Shown here in pieces: positions 10,508 through 21,054 of a stretch of DNA of 64,000 nt; position 1 is the stretch's first letter, and each line of letters opens with the position of its first letter. This DNA comes from Nepenthes gracilis. Its lineage: Eukaryota > Streptophyta > Magnoliopsida > Caryophyllales > Nepenthaceae. The DNA lies in NCBI GenBank assembly GCA_033239525.1, contig BSYO01000004.1, positions 16,034,037-16,098,036 of the forward strand, given 5' to 3'. Position numbers and translations under genes: made by a program. The notes below the pieces were generated by a model that had not been told where the DNA came from, made no database searches, and saw only the letters and a program-made list of their open reading frames with translations.

Positions 10508-13239
10508 TTTTTTGGTAAGTAAGTATTTTGGATTATAGGGAGAAAAAATTACAAAATTAATGTTTTATCTCCAAGTATCTTGACTTGGATTTAAAACATT
10601 TAAAACCTAGGGTATACCCCGAGCAAACGGTACAAAGAAAATATCAAAAAAACCTCTAAGAGGACTACAAGTAACAGATAACAACAAAAGTAGTCCGAAA
10701 AAGACTCCTAAAGCGACACACAAGCATATGCCAAAGTGCTTCCACCTGACTCACCGGGATAGCCACCCAAAAAGTGCAGCAGGCGGTCCAAAAACCGAGC
10801 CGATTGCCACCACAAAGATACCCCATCGGGAGCGAGCCAGCAAACACCAATGCCACACAGCTCATCTCAATCAACTGCCAAAGCTTGACACATCATCAAT
10901 GAAAATGATACAGCAGGCTCAACACTTGAAGCAGAATAGTAATCAGCATCCAAGAATTGCTACACGGGCACAGCAGCGAGAACAGCAAAAGCCACGTCCT
11001 GTCGGCAAAACCTGGCTGTAATTCGACCAACTTGGCATCAGAATGCATATACATCTGCTCGGCTTCAGCCACAACAGCTCCAAAAAAAGCGAGAGGCCAA
11101 CCCAACGGAATGCGAGCGAATCAAATAATTCCGCATTCAGCAATAAACCACAGCGTTGCCAGCCCATCTTGCATCACAATGAGGCGAGCAGCCAAGGCTA
11201 TAGCACCCGGTGACATACAGCCAAGACCAAGCATGATCCAAAGATCTTGCCCAAAGATACAACAAGACCCATACATCACCCGATACAGCATCGCAGGCCC
11301 AGCTTGCTCATCCCACGGGAGATCAGCACGCCATCATCGGCAAGGTTGCAGCGGCAGTAATTCATCCTCGGCCTTCCAAAATCTGCCAACAACAGGAGCA
11401 GCAAAATTTTCCTAGCCACCAGATTCAGGGTACAGGTCGAGACCAACCCCAAACATCAGCAGCATGATCAAGCAAATCAAAATGCCAACCAAACACCCGC
11501 AACCATCTTTCTTTATACAAAGATGGAATCCACATCCTACTATCAACCGCAATACCTATTCAGCAAAGCAAGATAGCAAGATGCAAACCCAACACAATCA
11601 GGAAACAAAGGGGCAGCCGGGTGAAGCAGAGCCATCTGCAACCACTAACCCAATCACAGGCAGCAATTGCAACCGCCAATTTGCCACCGGTCCATAAACT
11701 GAGCCATTTGCCACACAGCATACACCATCTGGATCCAGCCTGCAAAATCCAATGCCACACAGCATCAAAAGACTACTGTTGGGACAGCAGCTCCTCACTC
11801 AGCATATGCTACACGGGACTCGGCGGCAGACGGATCGAGAGGACATCAATAGCATCAGGCCATTCATCAATTCACGGCACGCGAACTTGGCATCGGGAAT
11901 GCATTCGGCGCCTCGGCTTCAGCCACAACAGCTCCAACCCATCGGAGGGCAAACCACAATTTAGCGGGGAACATACGGGGCACCACCTCAACGAGACGGA
12001 GAAAGAGTCACCGAAAGGCATCTCATCCCATTGCTCAGCCCATGACCAAAATCTCCCACACCAGAATCACAAGGGCTCCCCAACCCAATCAAAAATGGAA
12101 CACACGGCGATCGGAGAGCAGCAAGCAGAGGACAATCGGCTACCTCAAATCCTTTGAGAAGAGACAAGAAACCCACTGAAATGTAGCCACCGAAATCCAT
12201 ACAGCACAATGGATAATCCAAATTCCATAATCCCATTCAGCCACAGCAGTAGCAACAGCAAAGGCCAGAGGAGGCATGTACAGACCATTGCAGCAAGCCA
12301 TAAATCAATTGATTCAAGACTTTGCAAAATAACAACTTCAGTAAACAGGCTGAAATAGCCAGACACAAGCCATCCAATGAATTGCAATAAGGGCATCATC
12401 TCAAGCAAGAAGAGCAATCAGCAACCATAGGGAACCATAGCCAGCTGCTCAGCCCGCAGCTATAGTTTCCATTTCCATAAGCATACGGGCAACCCCAACC
12501 CAATCAATAAATGGGAAAACAACAGCCCGAGCAGAAAGAGCAGCACCAGGGAACATAGGCTACATCAAACCTTCAAGCTGAGACAACAACCCACAGGAAG
12601 ATTGTTGCCAAGCAACAACTTCAACAAACTGGCTGAGTAAGCCAGACACGAGCATTCCAATAGAATGCAACACAGACGCCTCAAAAGAGCAGCACTCGGG
12701 CAGGACATTACCTCACTCAAGGAGAGCAATCAGCAACCAAGCCGGCTGCATCACTACCATCGAGATGAGACAACATCCCAAAAGCAGACTCAGCCACCAG
12801 GGAGAAGCCACAGAACCATGGACCGCATCCAGGCAGATGAGGCCAGCAAAGGATGCAACACGGGCCAGCAAATCCTAGGCGCAACCCGGGGATAGCCATG
12901 GCAATCACAGAGGCCAAAGGACCCCAGCCACGGAATCTACAACCGAATGAGAGCCTTCGCCCCCAATCAGAAGAGGAGAAGCGAACTCCAACCACGCAGA
13001 AAGCGACGAAATTTATCGAAGGCGCCAAGAAGACAACCCAGATTGGAGACGGGAGGGTGAAGATGGGAAGCCAGGAGAGGGTGGGGGGCCGGGCAAGCTG
13101 CCGGGAGGCCGGCCATGGCAGGCACCGGAGCCGCCGGCACCCAAGACAGAGCCGCCTCGGACGACGCCGGGCAGATTCAAAATTCAAACGAATTTTGAAA
13201 TCGCCCTGTCAGAGTGACGTTGTCAGAGCTTTATTATTA
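10508..13239 (-). mobile_element. ORF-less LINE-end element N2
   Basis: It is flanked by the 16-bp repeat GGACTTTGATAATGCT at 10492-10507 and 13240-13255. The minus-strand 3' tail with hairpins is at 10508-10690. The 5' end at about 13170-13239 carries the AAAATTC/GAATTTT palindrome and the GCCATGGCCGGC box found just upstream of ORF1 in other copies. The 2.4 kb between them is CAG-rich and non-coding: no DUF4283, knuckle or RT motif appears in any frame, and the long open frames (for example 11621-12157) have low-complexity translations. It is probably mobilised in trans by the LINE. Confidence 0.75.
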
Positions 13240-13255
13240 GGACTTTGATAATGCT

Positions 13256-14400
13256 GTTTTTGTATTGTGGTAGAATTTAAGGAATATGGTGCTTATTTCA
13301 CAAATTTGGATAAGTGTTGTTTCTGTTATGGTAATGTTGGAGTCTTGGTGTCTGGAGTTTCTTCTTTGAAAGTGAGCGAGATAACCGAGTATGTCGTTTG
13401 GTTTCGCCGATGTCTTTGTTTGGGGGATAAAGTCAAAATTCTTGGGGCAGAATGATATTGGTGGTATGGTGCGGGGTATGATGCTGAATCATGGGTGCTA
13501 CATTTCATGCCGCTTTATGAATGTGCTGATTTATAACCAGGGTGCCGTAGGATGCTACTGGATCCATCCGGTATGTTGCTTGGCTGTGCAAGCAGTTGGG
13601 CATGTGGATGCCCCTGGTTTTCTGATCTGTAGTAGTCTCTGCCTGAGGTAGATGATTTTATGGGTCTTGCATTTCGTCTAGTGAACACTGCTTATGGGCA
13701 ATTTGGCTTGGAAGGCTGGCTGGTGTGGTTAAGGGGCTGGGTTTGGTGTGAATGTAATGATGTATCTCATAATACAATATAGATGCTGCTGCTGATGTTA
13801 GGGTGTCTATGGTTATGCTGGGGTTTGCTGCATTAATGCTACTACTGCTGTTGCTCGGTTTTTTGTGGCTGGGGTTGGTTGATTGTGCATCCTCAAAGTT
13901 GCTTCCCTGGCATACTCCCTATGGAGTGCTGGACTTGAGTATGGTTGCTGATGTAATTTGGTTCTCCTCTGCTGCCATTCTAATGCTGAATGTTGGGCTG
14001 ATAATGAATGAATGAGTGACGTCTGATGTAGCAGATGAATGGCATCTGCTTTCTTCTGCTGTTGGATGAGGGATGATGACGGTATTGATGGTATTGGTAG
14101 AGTTGGCCTGCCAGCACACTCAAGCTGGAGCTTGGAGCGTTGATGCCCATGGTGCCTAGCATGTTCATCATTCTGAGGGGTTGTGATGTCAAGCTTGATC
14201 TTTGTCTTTGGTTTTTGGTGACATAGATGATGTGGTGTGGGATGTGTTACAGAAACATTCTGAGCTGGCCTATTTGCTTCCTAAAGATGAAGCATGGATC
14301 GGTTCTGTGGAGATATGTTGCAAGTGTATGTTGGTGATGCCCATGGTTTCTGCCTTTGGTATTGTTGGCTCGATGCTGTTGTCCACTATTCCGTGCTGCT
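13256..14400 (+). other. LINE B 3'UTR, second part, and undefined 5' border of P8
   Basis: This is T/G-rich non-coding sequence continuing LINE B after N2. Somewhere before about 14440 it passes into the half-LINE P8, but I found no matching TSD to fix the border. Short TGCTG runs are frequent. No gene is supported. Confidence 0.4.
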
Positions 14401-16365
14401 GTTTGGTTGCTTACTGCTGTTTGGTTGGCAATTGAGCCTGGTTCAGACAGTGACCCGACTCCCAACTCAATCTCTCGAATTATACAAAAACATGGTTTGA
14501 TGTCTTCTAAGAATGGTGGTTCTGCCACTGCCTCTGTAATATGTACTGGCCGGGCTGTGGTCTATTCTAATTTAAATGTCAATGAGGCTTTGGATATGGA
14601 ATGTGATTCTTGGAAGCCTTCTCGATCCCGTAAAAAGAACAAATCCAAGAAATCTAAGGCATCACCCAGATTTTAAGGGTATGCTGGTGGCGTCTGCGGG
14701 TTTAGTATGGATCCAATAAATTTAGTATCTGGGTTTGCCCATGCTGGGTGCGCATTCCCTTTGCTGCTGACTATTTTGATGGTGTGTGTGCTATGCTTGG
14801 TGCTGTTGGCTTTTTGGAATTTTGCCAACGGCCTCCGTTTCTATGATGTGTGCTTCAGATGCCTTGAAGCATCTAGCAACTCTTCGATATGTAGCCATGC
14901 TCTCTGCCTGGTTGCTGTCCTTTTGTTGATGGGTGATGGCCCTTATAGAGTTGCCTTGTTATGGTGATGTAGCTATTGGCTCTTAGCCGTTTTCTGCTTG
15001 ATGTAGAATGGGCTGTTCAGTGGAGCTGCTGGTCTTTCCCAGGGGTCACAAGTGTGATTTATGGTTTTGTCTGTTGCGGTGAACTTGCTGAATTTGTTGC
15101 CTTTGTTCGTGGGCTGATGTGAGTGGCTGGTGCTGCTCCTACATGCCCCATTACATTGCTGATAATGCTGTGTATTTGCCGCTTTGCTCCACTAGTATGC
15201 TATGGTTCTGCTGCCAAAATTGGTTTTTGTGAAGCGGAGTGCTCTGGATTGAGGTGGTTGGTACCGTACTACTATTTAACAGCTGTTGATGGATATTTGC
15301 GGTAATGAATTGGCTGCATCGATGGATTTTTGCTTGGAAAGGCCTCGGCTGGTATGAAGATGCTGTTGGGGATTAGTTGGATTCAGTTGGCCCTGGAGGG
15401 CTCTTTGGATGCGGCTGCTCTCTTTGCGGTCCTGCCCAGTAGTGGGCTGATGATGATGTGCATTGAACTTGATATGGAGCTGGGTTCGTGGGTAAGCCAG
15501 TTACGCACAGTGCTGCATGATGATTCAATTTCTTTGGAATTCTTGGGAGCATTTATTCTCCCACTTGTGTGAGAACCTTTGCTTTGCCTTGTTGGTGGTG
15601 GCATCTCATATGCTGGGACCTGGGTGGGCAGTTTTGCCCCCTTGCTGATGCATCAACCTCTTTCCACTGCTGGATTAAATACTGTTTTGATGATGCTGCC
15701 TTTGGCAGCTCGTGTTTTTAGGCTTTCATGCTGAGAGAGCTGCTGATGAACTTGTGGTTTTTGATGTATGGTCTGCTGGCAGATTTAGGGTGCTGCTCCT
15801 GCTGAGTGCATGTGATTGTTGGTCCTCAGAATGCTCCATGCCCCTTGCTGTGCCTGTTAGCTTTGGTGCTGATGTTGGAAGGGCATTATGGATGCCAATC
15901 TGAATGGCAGTTGAAATGGCAGTTGGTTTTGTCTTCTGCTTCTCTGGGGTAGTTCCCTGCTGCTCGAACCGGAATCGCTGTTGGCCTGTACTGCTGTTTG
16001 GTAGTTCGTGCCGTGTTGCTACTGCTGGCCCTGTGTGATTGATGTTGTGCCTGCTATGTGGAATTTTTTGGGTGCTACTGGTTTATTCCAGTAGCTGCCG
16101 ATTTGCTTCCTGCTATTTGTAACCTTGGGATGCATTCGGGTTGTGGGTAGCATGTTATGTAAAATGACAGGTTCATTTTCTTTATTTTGTTTGATCGCTC
16201 CTCTTAGAGGTTTTTTGTGGATTTATCTGATGTACTTGTCGCTTGGGGTATGCCCTAGAGTTTTATGTTCTAACTCCAAGTCAAAAGACTTGGAGTTATA
16301 ACGTTGTGTTTTGTAATTCTTTCTCCCATAAATCCAAAATACACGCTTCCTTACCAAAAAAAAAA
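14400..16365 (+). mobile_element. 5'-truncated half-LINE P8
   Basis: This plus-strand copy begins within ORF1. The C-terminal ORF1 remnant is followed by about 1.4 kb of TGCTG-rich 3' body, which resembles P5 (the GGAAAGGYCTCGGCTGG block at about 15335 and again at 42295). The tail at 16155-16365 has CCTCTTAGAGG, a GGGG-type hairpin and the stem AACTCCAAGT/ACTTGGAGTT, ending in poly(A). The 5' boundary is approximate. Confidence 0.6.
14440..14676 (+). pseudogene. ORF1 C-terminal remnant of P8
   Basis: It reads DSDPTPNSISRIIQKHG, then after a linker MECDSWKPSRSRKKNKSKKS, and stops at 14676. This matches the two-part C-terminal module of the other ORF1 copies: a TPxSIxRIxxK block, then W plus a Lys/Arg-rich tail. 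DUF4283 is missing because of 5' truncation. Confidence 0.6.
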
Positions 16366-16376
16366 GTGCTGCGGAG

Positions 16377-16583
16377 CTCTTTTTTTTGGTAAGTAAACTG
16401 TGTTAAGGGTAAGCTTTTTATAGTGACTGGCCCCACCGTACTCGCGGCCCCATAACCCAGAAACCCCCTGCGGGATTTTTTGGGAGGCACAGTACCACTT
16501 TGGTGCTTCCGCGGGGGATCGAACCTGGGTGGGGGAGGCACACTTCCGTGTGTTTAACCACCAGGCCAATTCCGCTTCGGCGT
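16377..16583 (-). mobile_element. tRNA-derived SINE with LINE-type 3' end
   Basis: On the minus strand it contains a box A-like TGGCCTGGTGG (plus-strand 16558-16568) and a box B GGTTCGATCCC (16515-16525), about 33 bp apart, as in a tRNA promoter. A tRNA-unrelated body follows. It ends GTTTACTTACC plus A8, the last nine bases being the LINE terminus. The flanking repeat GTGCTGCGGAG (16366-16376 and 16584-16594) shows retroposition. The length of about 207 bp fits a plant SINE. The internal polymerase III promoter would drive transcription; reverse transcription by the resident LINE is inferred from the shared end. Confidence 0.85.
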
Positions 16584-16995
16584 GTGCTGCGGAGTTGTTG
16601 CTGATTTTATGCATTGTGATGCTCTGTAATGATGAGGCTGCTCTCAGTCTGCACTGGATGTTGATAATCTGAGTGTTTTCTGTTTTCTTGACATTTTATA
16701 ATGTGATGCACATTTTTTGCGGCGGTTATGCAGAAGTGCATGCTCTCTGTTAGCTGGAATGCTAGATTGCTGTTCTGTTTGCTGGTCGGGTTGTCCACCT
16801 TTTGGGGCTGAAACTGCTGCTGGCCCTGAACTCGGCTGTTATGCTTCTAGGCGGGTGCGGATGCTTTTGTTGCATCGAAGCAATTGAAGGTGCTGATCTG
16901 CTTGCTCTCTCACGATGCTATCCTCGGTTTGCTGCCCGGTTGCTGATTGATTCTGCAAATGTGTTGAAGCCCGGTTGCTGCTGTCCTATGCTTTG

Positions 16996-17251
16996 TAACT
17001 TGGTTTGACACATTTTGGTTTAGGAACCTTCCTACTGAAGTTAGAGTAGTTTGCTTGTTGTGCATGATTCCTAGCATTTTTGTTGCTTTCGTTTGGATTC
17101 ATTCGTTGTATCAATGTGCTCGGGAATGCCCCTGCGGTTATGGTTTATCCCCAAGTCGGAAAAACACTTGGTGATAAATCATTACTTGTAAAATTTTTTC
17201 TCCCTTTAATCCAAATCACTTACTTACCAAAAAAAAAAAAAAAAAAAAAGT
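16996..17251 (+). mobile_element. 5'-truncated LINE tail, 256 bp
   Basis: It is flanked by TGTCCTATGCTTTG at 16982-16995 and 17252-17265. It contains the GCTCGGGAATGCCCC block, a diverged hairpin (CCCCAAGT and ACTTGGTG arms) and CACTTACTTACC plus a long poly(A). It is non-coding. Confidence 0.85.
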
Positions 17252-17381
17252 TGTCCTATGCTTTGAAGCTCATTTAATTCGGATGCTGAAGATCTGCCAT
17301 TGGTTTGGTGCGATGAGGAAGTTTATAGCTGGTTGAAACCTGAGTTTGTTCTTGGTTGACTCTCGGTTGTGCTGTTGTTTG

Positions 17382-17434
17382 TAATTTTTTCTCCCTTTAA
17401 TCCAAAATTCTTACTTACCAAAAAAAAAAAAAAA
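17382..17434 (+). mobile_element. 53-bp truncated LINE tail insertion
   Basis: Only the last 38 bp of the tail (TAATTTTTTCTCCC... TTACTTACC) plus poly(A) are present. The 17-bp repeat GGTTGTGCTGTTGTTTG lies at 17365-17381 and 17435-17451. No hairpin is retained. Confidence 0.85.
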
Positions 17435-17451
17435 GGTTGTGCTGTTGTTTG

Positions 17452-18118
17452 GTAGTTCTCCGAGCTCTGTTGTTGCTGATCCTATGCACTTTGATGATGC
17501 GGCTGCTCTTAGTTTGCAACGGATGTTGATGCTTTGCATGCTTCTTGTCGTGTTCTACTGGGATGCAAGGCGCAGGTTGCAGGTCGCGGTTGTGAAGAAG
17601 TGAAAATTTTCTTCTATTGATTTTGCTGAAGCTGCATTGACCTTGCCTTATCGGAGCTGCTGGATTGCTATCTTGTTTGCTGTGGCCTGGATTAAAATCT
17701 GCTGCTGGCCTTTGCTGTTGTGCTGATACTGTTCCCTGTGAGGGTGTGGCTGATTTGGTTAGCACCGAAGCAAATGATGGTGTTGCCTTGCCTGCTCTCT
17801 CATGTTGCTTTGCTGTCCGGCCAGTGGGATGCTGCCCTGTACCGTTGAAGATCTATTATTTTGGATTACTGTGTCGTCCTAGTTGATTTATGCGTAGCTT
17901 CACGAACTAGTTCGTGTGAAACTGATGATAGTTTTCATTTTTTGTCTTTGTGGTAGTTCTTAACGTTTTTTTTCTTTTCTGATGTACCAGTTGCTTGGGG
18001 CATGCCCTAGAGCTTTATGTTTTACCTCTGAGTAAAATACTTAGAGTTAAAACATACTTCTTGTAATTTTTTATCCCTTTAACCCAAAATTCTTACTTAC
18101 CAAAAAAAAAAAAAAAAA
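17452..18118 (+). other. Terminal 3'UTR and tail of LINE B
   Basis: T/G-rich sequence leads into a tail at about 17960-18118 with GCTTGGGGCATGCCC, the stem CTCTGAGT/ACTTAGAG, TTACTTACC and A17. The bases after the poly(A) are the second copy of the 23-bp TSD. The region 17452-17640 is related to 16595-16690 (the GTTGTTGCTGAT ... GGATGTTGAT blocks), so two related 3' bodies lie in tandem. Confidence 0.6.
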
Positions 18119-18141
18119 GAGAAGAGCAGCAGGTAGGAACA

Positions 18142-18997
18142 CAGAGGCAGAGGAATTATAGAGCCAGCAGCAGAGGACATTCGAATGCTGCCGATCCAAA
18201 TGACAGTGTGACAAACAGGAGGGCTTCAGTGCAGCACTCCACTCATACAACGCAATCCTCCAATACAAGGAGTAGCTAATCCGGGCATTAGTGAGGCACC
18301 TTCAACACCTCCAACACCGCACTAATAGGAATGGCTCATGCAGATGAAGGCATCCCAAACAGCCTCCCAGAGAAATACAGAACCTAACAAAGTTCCACAG
18401 ATTTAACCAGAAGAAGCCTCATGACAAGTGAGCCAATCCCACAGCATCTCGTGAAGGAGCCGTGGCAATTATAAATCAATCCTAGCCACCAAATCAATCA
18501 CAATAGTAGATGGACAATGGCACAAAACACAGGCCAAGCCTAATCCACAGCATCAGTATAATCTCCAGCAGACAAACAAAACCTCAGCCAACTCATCTGC
18601 ACCCCAGCCAAGAAGTCCCAAACCAGAGTTGCACTGTCTTCTCCCATCCCGTCCATCAGGAAGGAACACACTGGAAGGGGAGCATCAGAGCCATCAATGC
18701 AGGCCATTCGTCCGCTTCAGATCCACAGAGCAGCCCTAGAGCCGCATTAAACATCGAATAGCCTCTGCCGAAAAGAACCCGTCAAAGCCTCAGAGGACGC
18801 GGAGTCCAACACCGCCAGATCTGAAGACCGAAAGGTCGAGATGGGGAGTCGAAAACTGGGAAGGAACCGGGAGGGGCAACCGGAGCAGGCCGTGGCCGGC
18901 TCCGGCGCCGCCCGGCGAGAAGAGACAGAAACCTGGAGCGCCGCTGAAAACGAGTTCAAATTTCAAAATGAAATTTGAAAAGTAAAGAGAAGTGAGA
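18142..18997 (-). mobile_element. 5' part of ORF-less element N3
   Basis: This minus-strand sequence has the palindrome TTCAAATTTCA/TGAAATTTGAA at 18955-18981 and a GC-rich GGCCGTGGCCGG box near 18885-18900, the 5' arrangement seen in N12 and P6. No ORF1 is recognisable in the 0.85 kb that follows. It was cut by the insertion of LINE A, so its 3' half lies left of the window. Confidence 0.6.
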
Positions 18998-19730
18998 GCT
19001 TTGAACCCGGCATATCACCAAGTGACAGAGCACCAACCTGAGCCTCTGACCCAGGAGAGGGCACCGGACCAGCCGGTTTATACAGCAGTCCGAAAGATGG
19101 AATGCCCGAGGAGAAATCCAGAGCCTCTGGTCTGTCCAAAATTCTTGATGGAGGATCAGCCGATAAGGGAAGGGGCCCTTTGATGCAGTGGTGGTGAATA
19201 GAGGGATTCGCAATCCCACAGCATAGAGACGCATCCATCGAACCCTCGCTGGAGGGCGAATCGATAAGGGAGGAATCAGCCAAATCTAGATGGCCAGAAG
19301 CCATTGCCAGCTTCAACGATTCGAGGTTGACTTCTTCGGGGACACAAGAGCCAAACGGGGAGGGCGACGAAGAATAATCATTCAAATCGACACCCGATTT
19401 GGGAATAACGGTTTGAATGGAAAGTGGGTTGGGGTGAGCAGGGAGAGCCTCAGAGACCAAGGGAGACGCCGCAGTTGAAGAAGATTTGGGAGGACGTCTC
19501 GGCGCATGACGACATGAGGCGGCAGAAAGCTGGGGGTAGTCGGAATCGGATGATGGAGAGGGGGACCGGGAAGAGGAAGCTGGAAGCGGGACGTTATGGG
19601 GCCACGGGGTTGCCGGGGGAGGAAAGGAAGGAGCTGAGGAGACTGGGAGAACGGTGGGGTGAGATTCAGGGGGAGAAAGGTTGGCCAGTCTATCACGGAG
19701 GCGAGAAGGAGAGGAGTTGTCCGGCGCCAT
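18998..19730 (-). pseudogene. Truncated ORF1 N-terminus of N4
   Basis: It starts at ATG-GCG-CCG (M-A-P-D-N) and reads about 240 codons of Ser/Pro-rich sequence resembling the N-terminal third of other ORF1 proteins. It then runs into N3 before reaching DUF4283. A non-functional fragment; assignment rests on position, start context and composition. Confidence 0.5.
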
Positions 19731-19806
19731 GGGCGCCGGCAAGGAGGAATGAAGGCAGGGGGAGCAGGAAATTCAAAATCGCCGCATGCGAGCAGAAGAG
19801 GAAGCA
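18998..19806 (-). mobile_element. 5' part of LINE or half-LINE N4
   Basis: The 5' UTR is at about 19745-19806 and ORF1 starts at 19730. N3 inserted into ORF1 at about 18997, so the rest of N4 lies outside the window to the left. It adjoins P1 head-to-head on the right. Confidence 0.6.
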
Positions 19807-20112
19807 GTCCTGATATTGGGTATTGCTGCTGGATTTGTTTGACTGGATTTGTTTGACCTTGGATCCGGGGTGAAATTGCAAGTTTTCATTCCTTTTGTAA
19901 TGATGCCCATGTCTTGTTTCTTGCTTTCAGAGGCTGCCCTCTCTATGTACACTTTGGGGATTGCCCTCTCGGTTGTTGAATGCCGAGGAAATCACGGAGT
20001 GGTTTTGAGTGATGATTTTGAGTTTTCATTCCTTTTGTATGGCTGGTATGAAGTCTTGGGCGTTCGTAGTGGCCATGGCCGGCCATGGCTCGGAATTCAT
20101 TCCGGGGGTCTC

Positions 20113-21054
20113 ATGGCCGGCCTCGGGGTCTCCCAGCCCGCCCCTAGTCTCAACTCCCTTGGTCCTCCTTCTCCGTCGACCTCCGTTCAACAAGCGTTGA
20201 GGCCGGTTGACGCGATCGATTTCCCGAAGCTAAGGCGGTCGGCTGTCTCCCAATCACCGGCTCCCGATGCTCCTTTCCTGTCTTCCCTGAAATCCGATGG
20301 TCTCCGGAACGACCCTGCGAACGCTAGCTCTGCTCCTACTTCTTGGGCGGATGTCACCAAGAATAACTCTGGTTCGTCTTCACATCTTCCCAAATCTGTT
20401 TCTAGGGCTCGTTCTTTTCAAAGCCGGAGTGTTCGTCCTTTTGACACTCTTAAATTCTTCCCTTCCCTTCCTCTTGACGGTGTCGATCCCCTCATTTCTC
20501 CTCCGGAGGAAGTTACTCAGCAATGTCGGGAGTTCTGGGGATCCACTCTGGTTGGGTATTTCTTCGAAAAGCCTCCCCATTTCTTGGCTGTAAGTTCCAT
20601 TGCTTGTAGCATATGGGCTCGATTTGGGATTAACCACGTTGCTACTAATGGCAAGGGTTTTTTCTTCTTCAGTTTCGACACTGAGGCTCAATTGTCTGCT
20701 TGTTTGGCACACGGTCCTTGGTCTTTCCGGAGGAAATCATTATTCCTCAAACGTTGGTCTCCTGGCATGGTTTTGAATAAGGAATCCCATAAGACCGTTC
20801 CTGTTTGGATTAGTCTTCTTAATGTTCCATTTGATTTTTGGACACCGATGGGTTTAAGTTGGATTGCAAGTCGTGTGGGCGTCCTCTCATGTCTGGATCC
20901 ACGAACCGCTAGAATGGATTATATGCACACCGCTCGGATGTGCGTGGAAGTGGATAGGGATATCATTCTTCCCGATAAGATTAAAGTATCTATGGGCACC
21001 GAGATGTCTCCATCGTCGGTTGAGGTGGAGGTAATCTATCCTTTGGAAGCCTAA
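20113..21054 (+). CDS. LINE ORF1 protein with DUF4283 (P1)
   Basis: This is an open frame of 313 codons from ATG-GCC-GGC (M-A-G-L-G-V). An open extension upstream lacks a good start and lies in the UTR. DUF4283 covers about residues 125-300: REFWGSTLVGYF, SIWARFGINHV, AHGPWSFRR, VPVWISLLNVP and GLSWIASRVG. The frame stops at VEVIYPLEA without a CCHC knuckle. Frame-disrupted downstream sequence (21055-22392) still shows C-terminal-module remnants, so the original protein was longer. Confidence 0.7.
   Translation: MAGLGVSQPAPSLNSLGPPSPSTSVQQALRPVDAIDFPKLRRSAVSQSPAPDAPFLSSLKSDGLRNDPANASSAPTSWADVTKNNSGSSSHLPKSVSRARSFQSRSVRPFDTLKFFPSLPLDGVDPLISPPEEVTQQCREFWGSTLVGYFFEKPPHFLAVSSIACSIWARFGINHVATNGKGFFFFSFDTEAQLSACLAHGPWSFRRKSLFLKRWSPGMVLNKESHKTVPVWISLLNVPFDFWTPMGLSWIASRVGVLSCLDPRTARMDYMHTARMCVEVDRDIILPDKIKVSMGTEMSPSSVEVEVIYPLEA

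Larger units (their letters stand above)
3440..18118 (+). mobile_element. LINE copy B, 5'-truncated, carrying nested insertions
   Basis: A perfect 23-bp direct repeat lies at 3417-3439 and again at 18119-18141. It brackets a plus-strand LINE that begins inside ORF2 (NRIISLLDESG) and ends in a tail and poly(A) at 17960-18118. ORF2 is split by N1 at 5472-9509. The 3'UTR is split by N2 at 10508-13239, and further copies (P8, a SINE, two truncated tails) lie in the 3' part. Joining 5471 to 9510 restores the zf-RVT region. The target is the 5' border of LINE A. The internal boundaries between 13256 and 17450 are not fully resolved. Confidence 0.75.

Noticed and set aside
10957..12157. Long plus-strand open frames (152 and 178 codons) in N2
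   Set aside because: They lie antisense to the element in CAG-rich repeat sequence; the translation is low-complexity (Gln, Ser, His, Pro) with no domain, and neighbouring frames are also open.
16515..16568. A tRNA gene
   Set aside because: Boxes A and B are present, but the remainder does not fold as a tRNA; poly(A), TSD and a tRNA-unrelated body identify a SINE.
19881..20039. 19-bp direct repeat (AGTTTTCATTCCTTTTGTA at 19881 and 20021) as a TSD
   Set aside because: The 121 bp between the copies has no poly(A) or tail, so it is more likely a local tandem duplication.
19849..20112. Upstream extension of the P1 ORF1 frame
   Set aside because: It lacks an ATG start in a good context and resembles UTR; the ATG-GCC-GGC at 20113 matches the start of other ORF1 copies.
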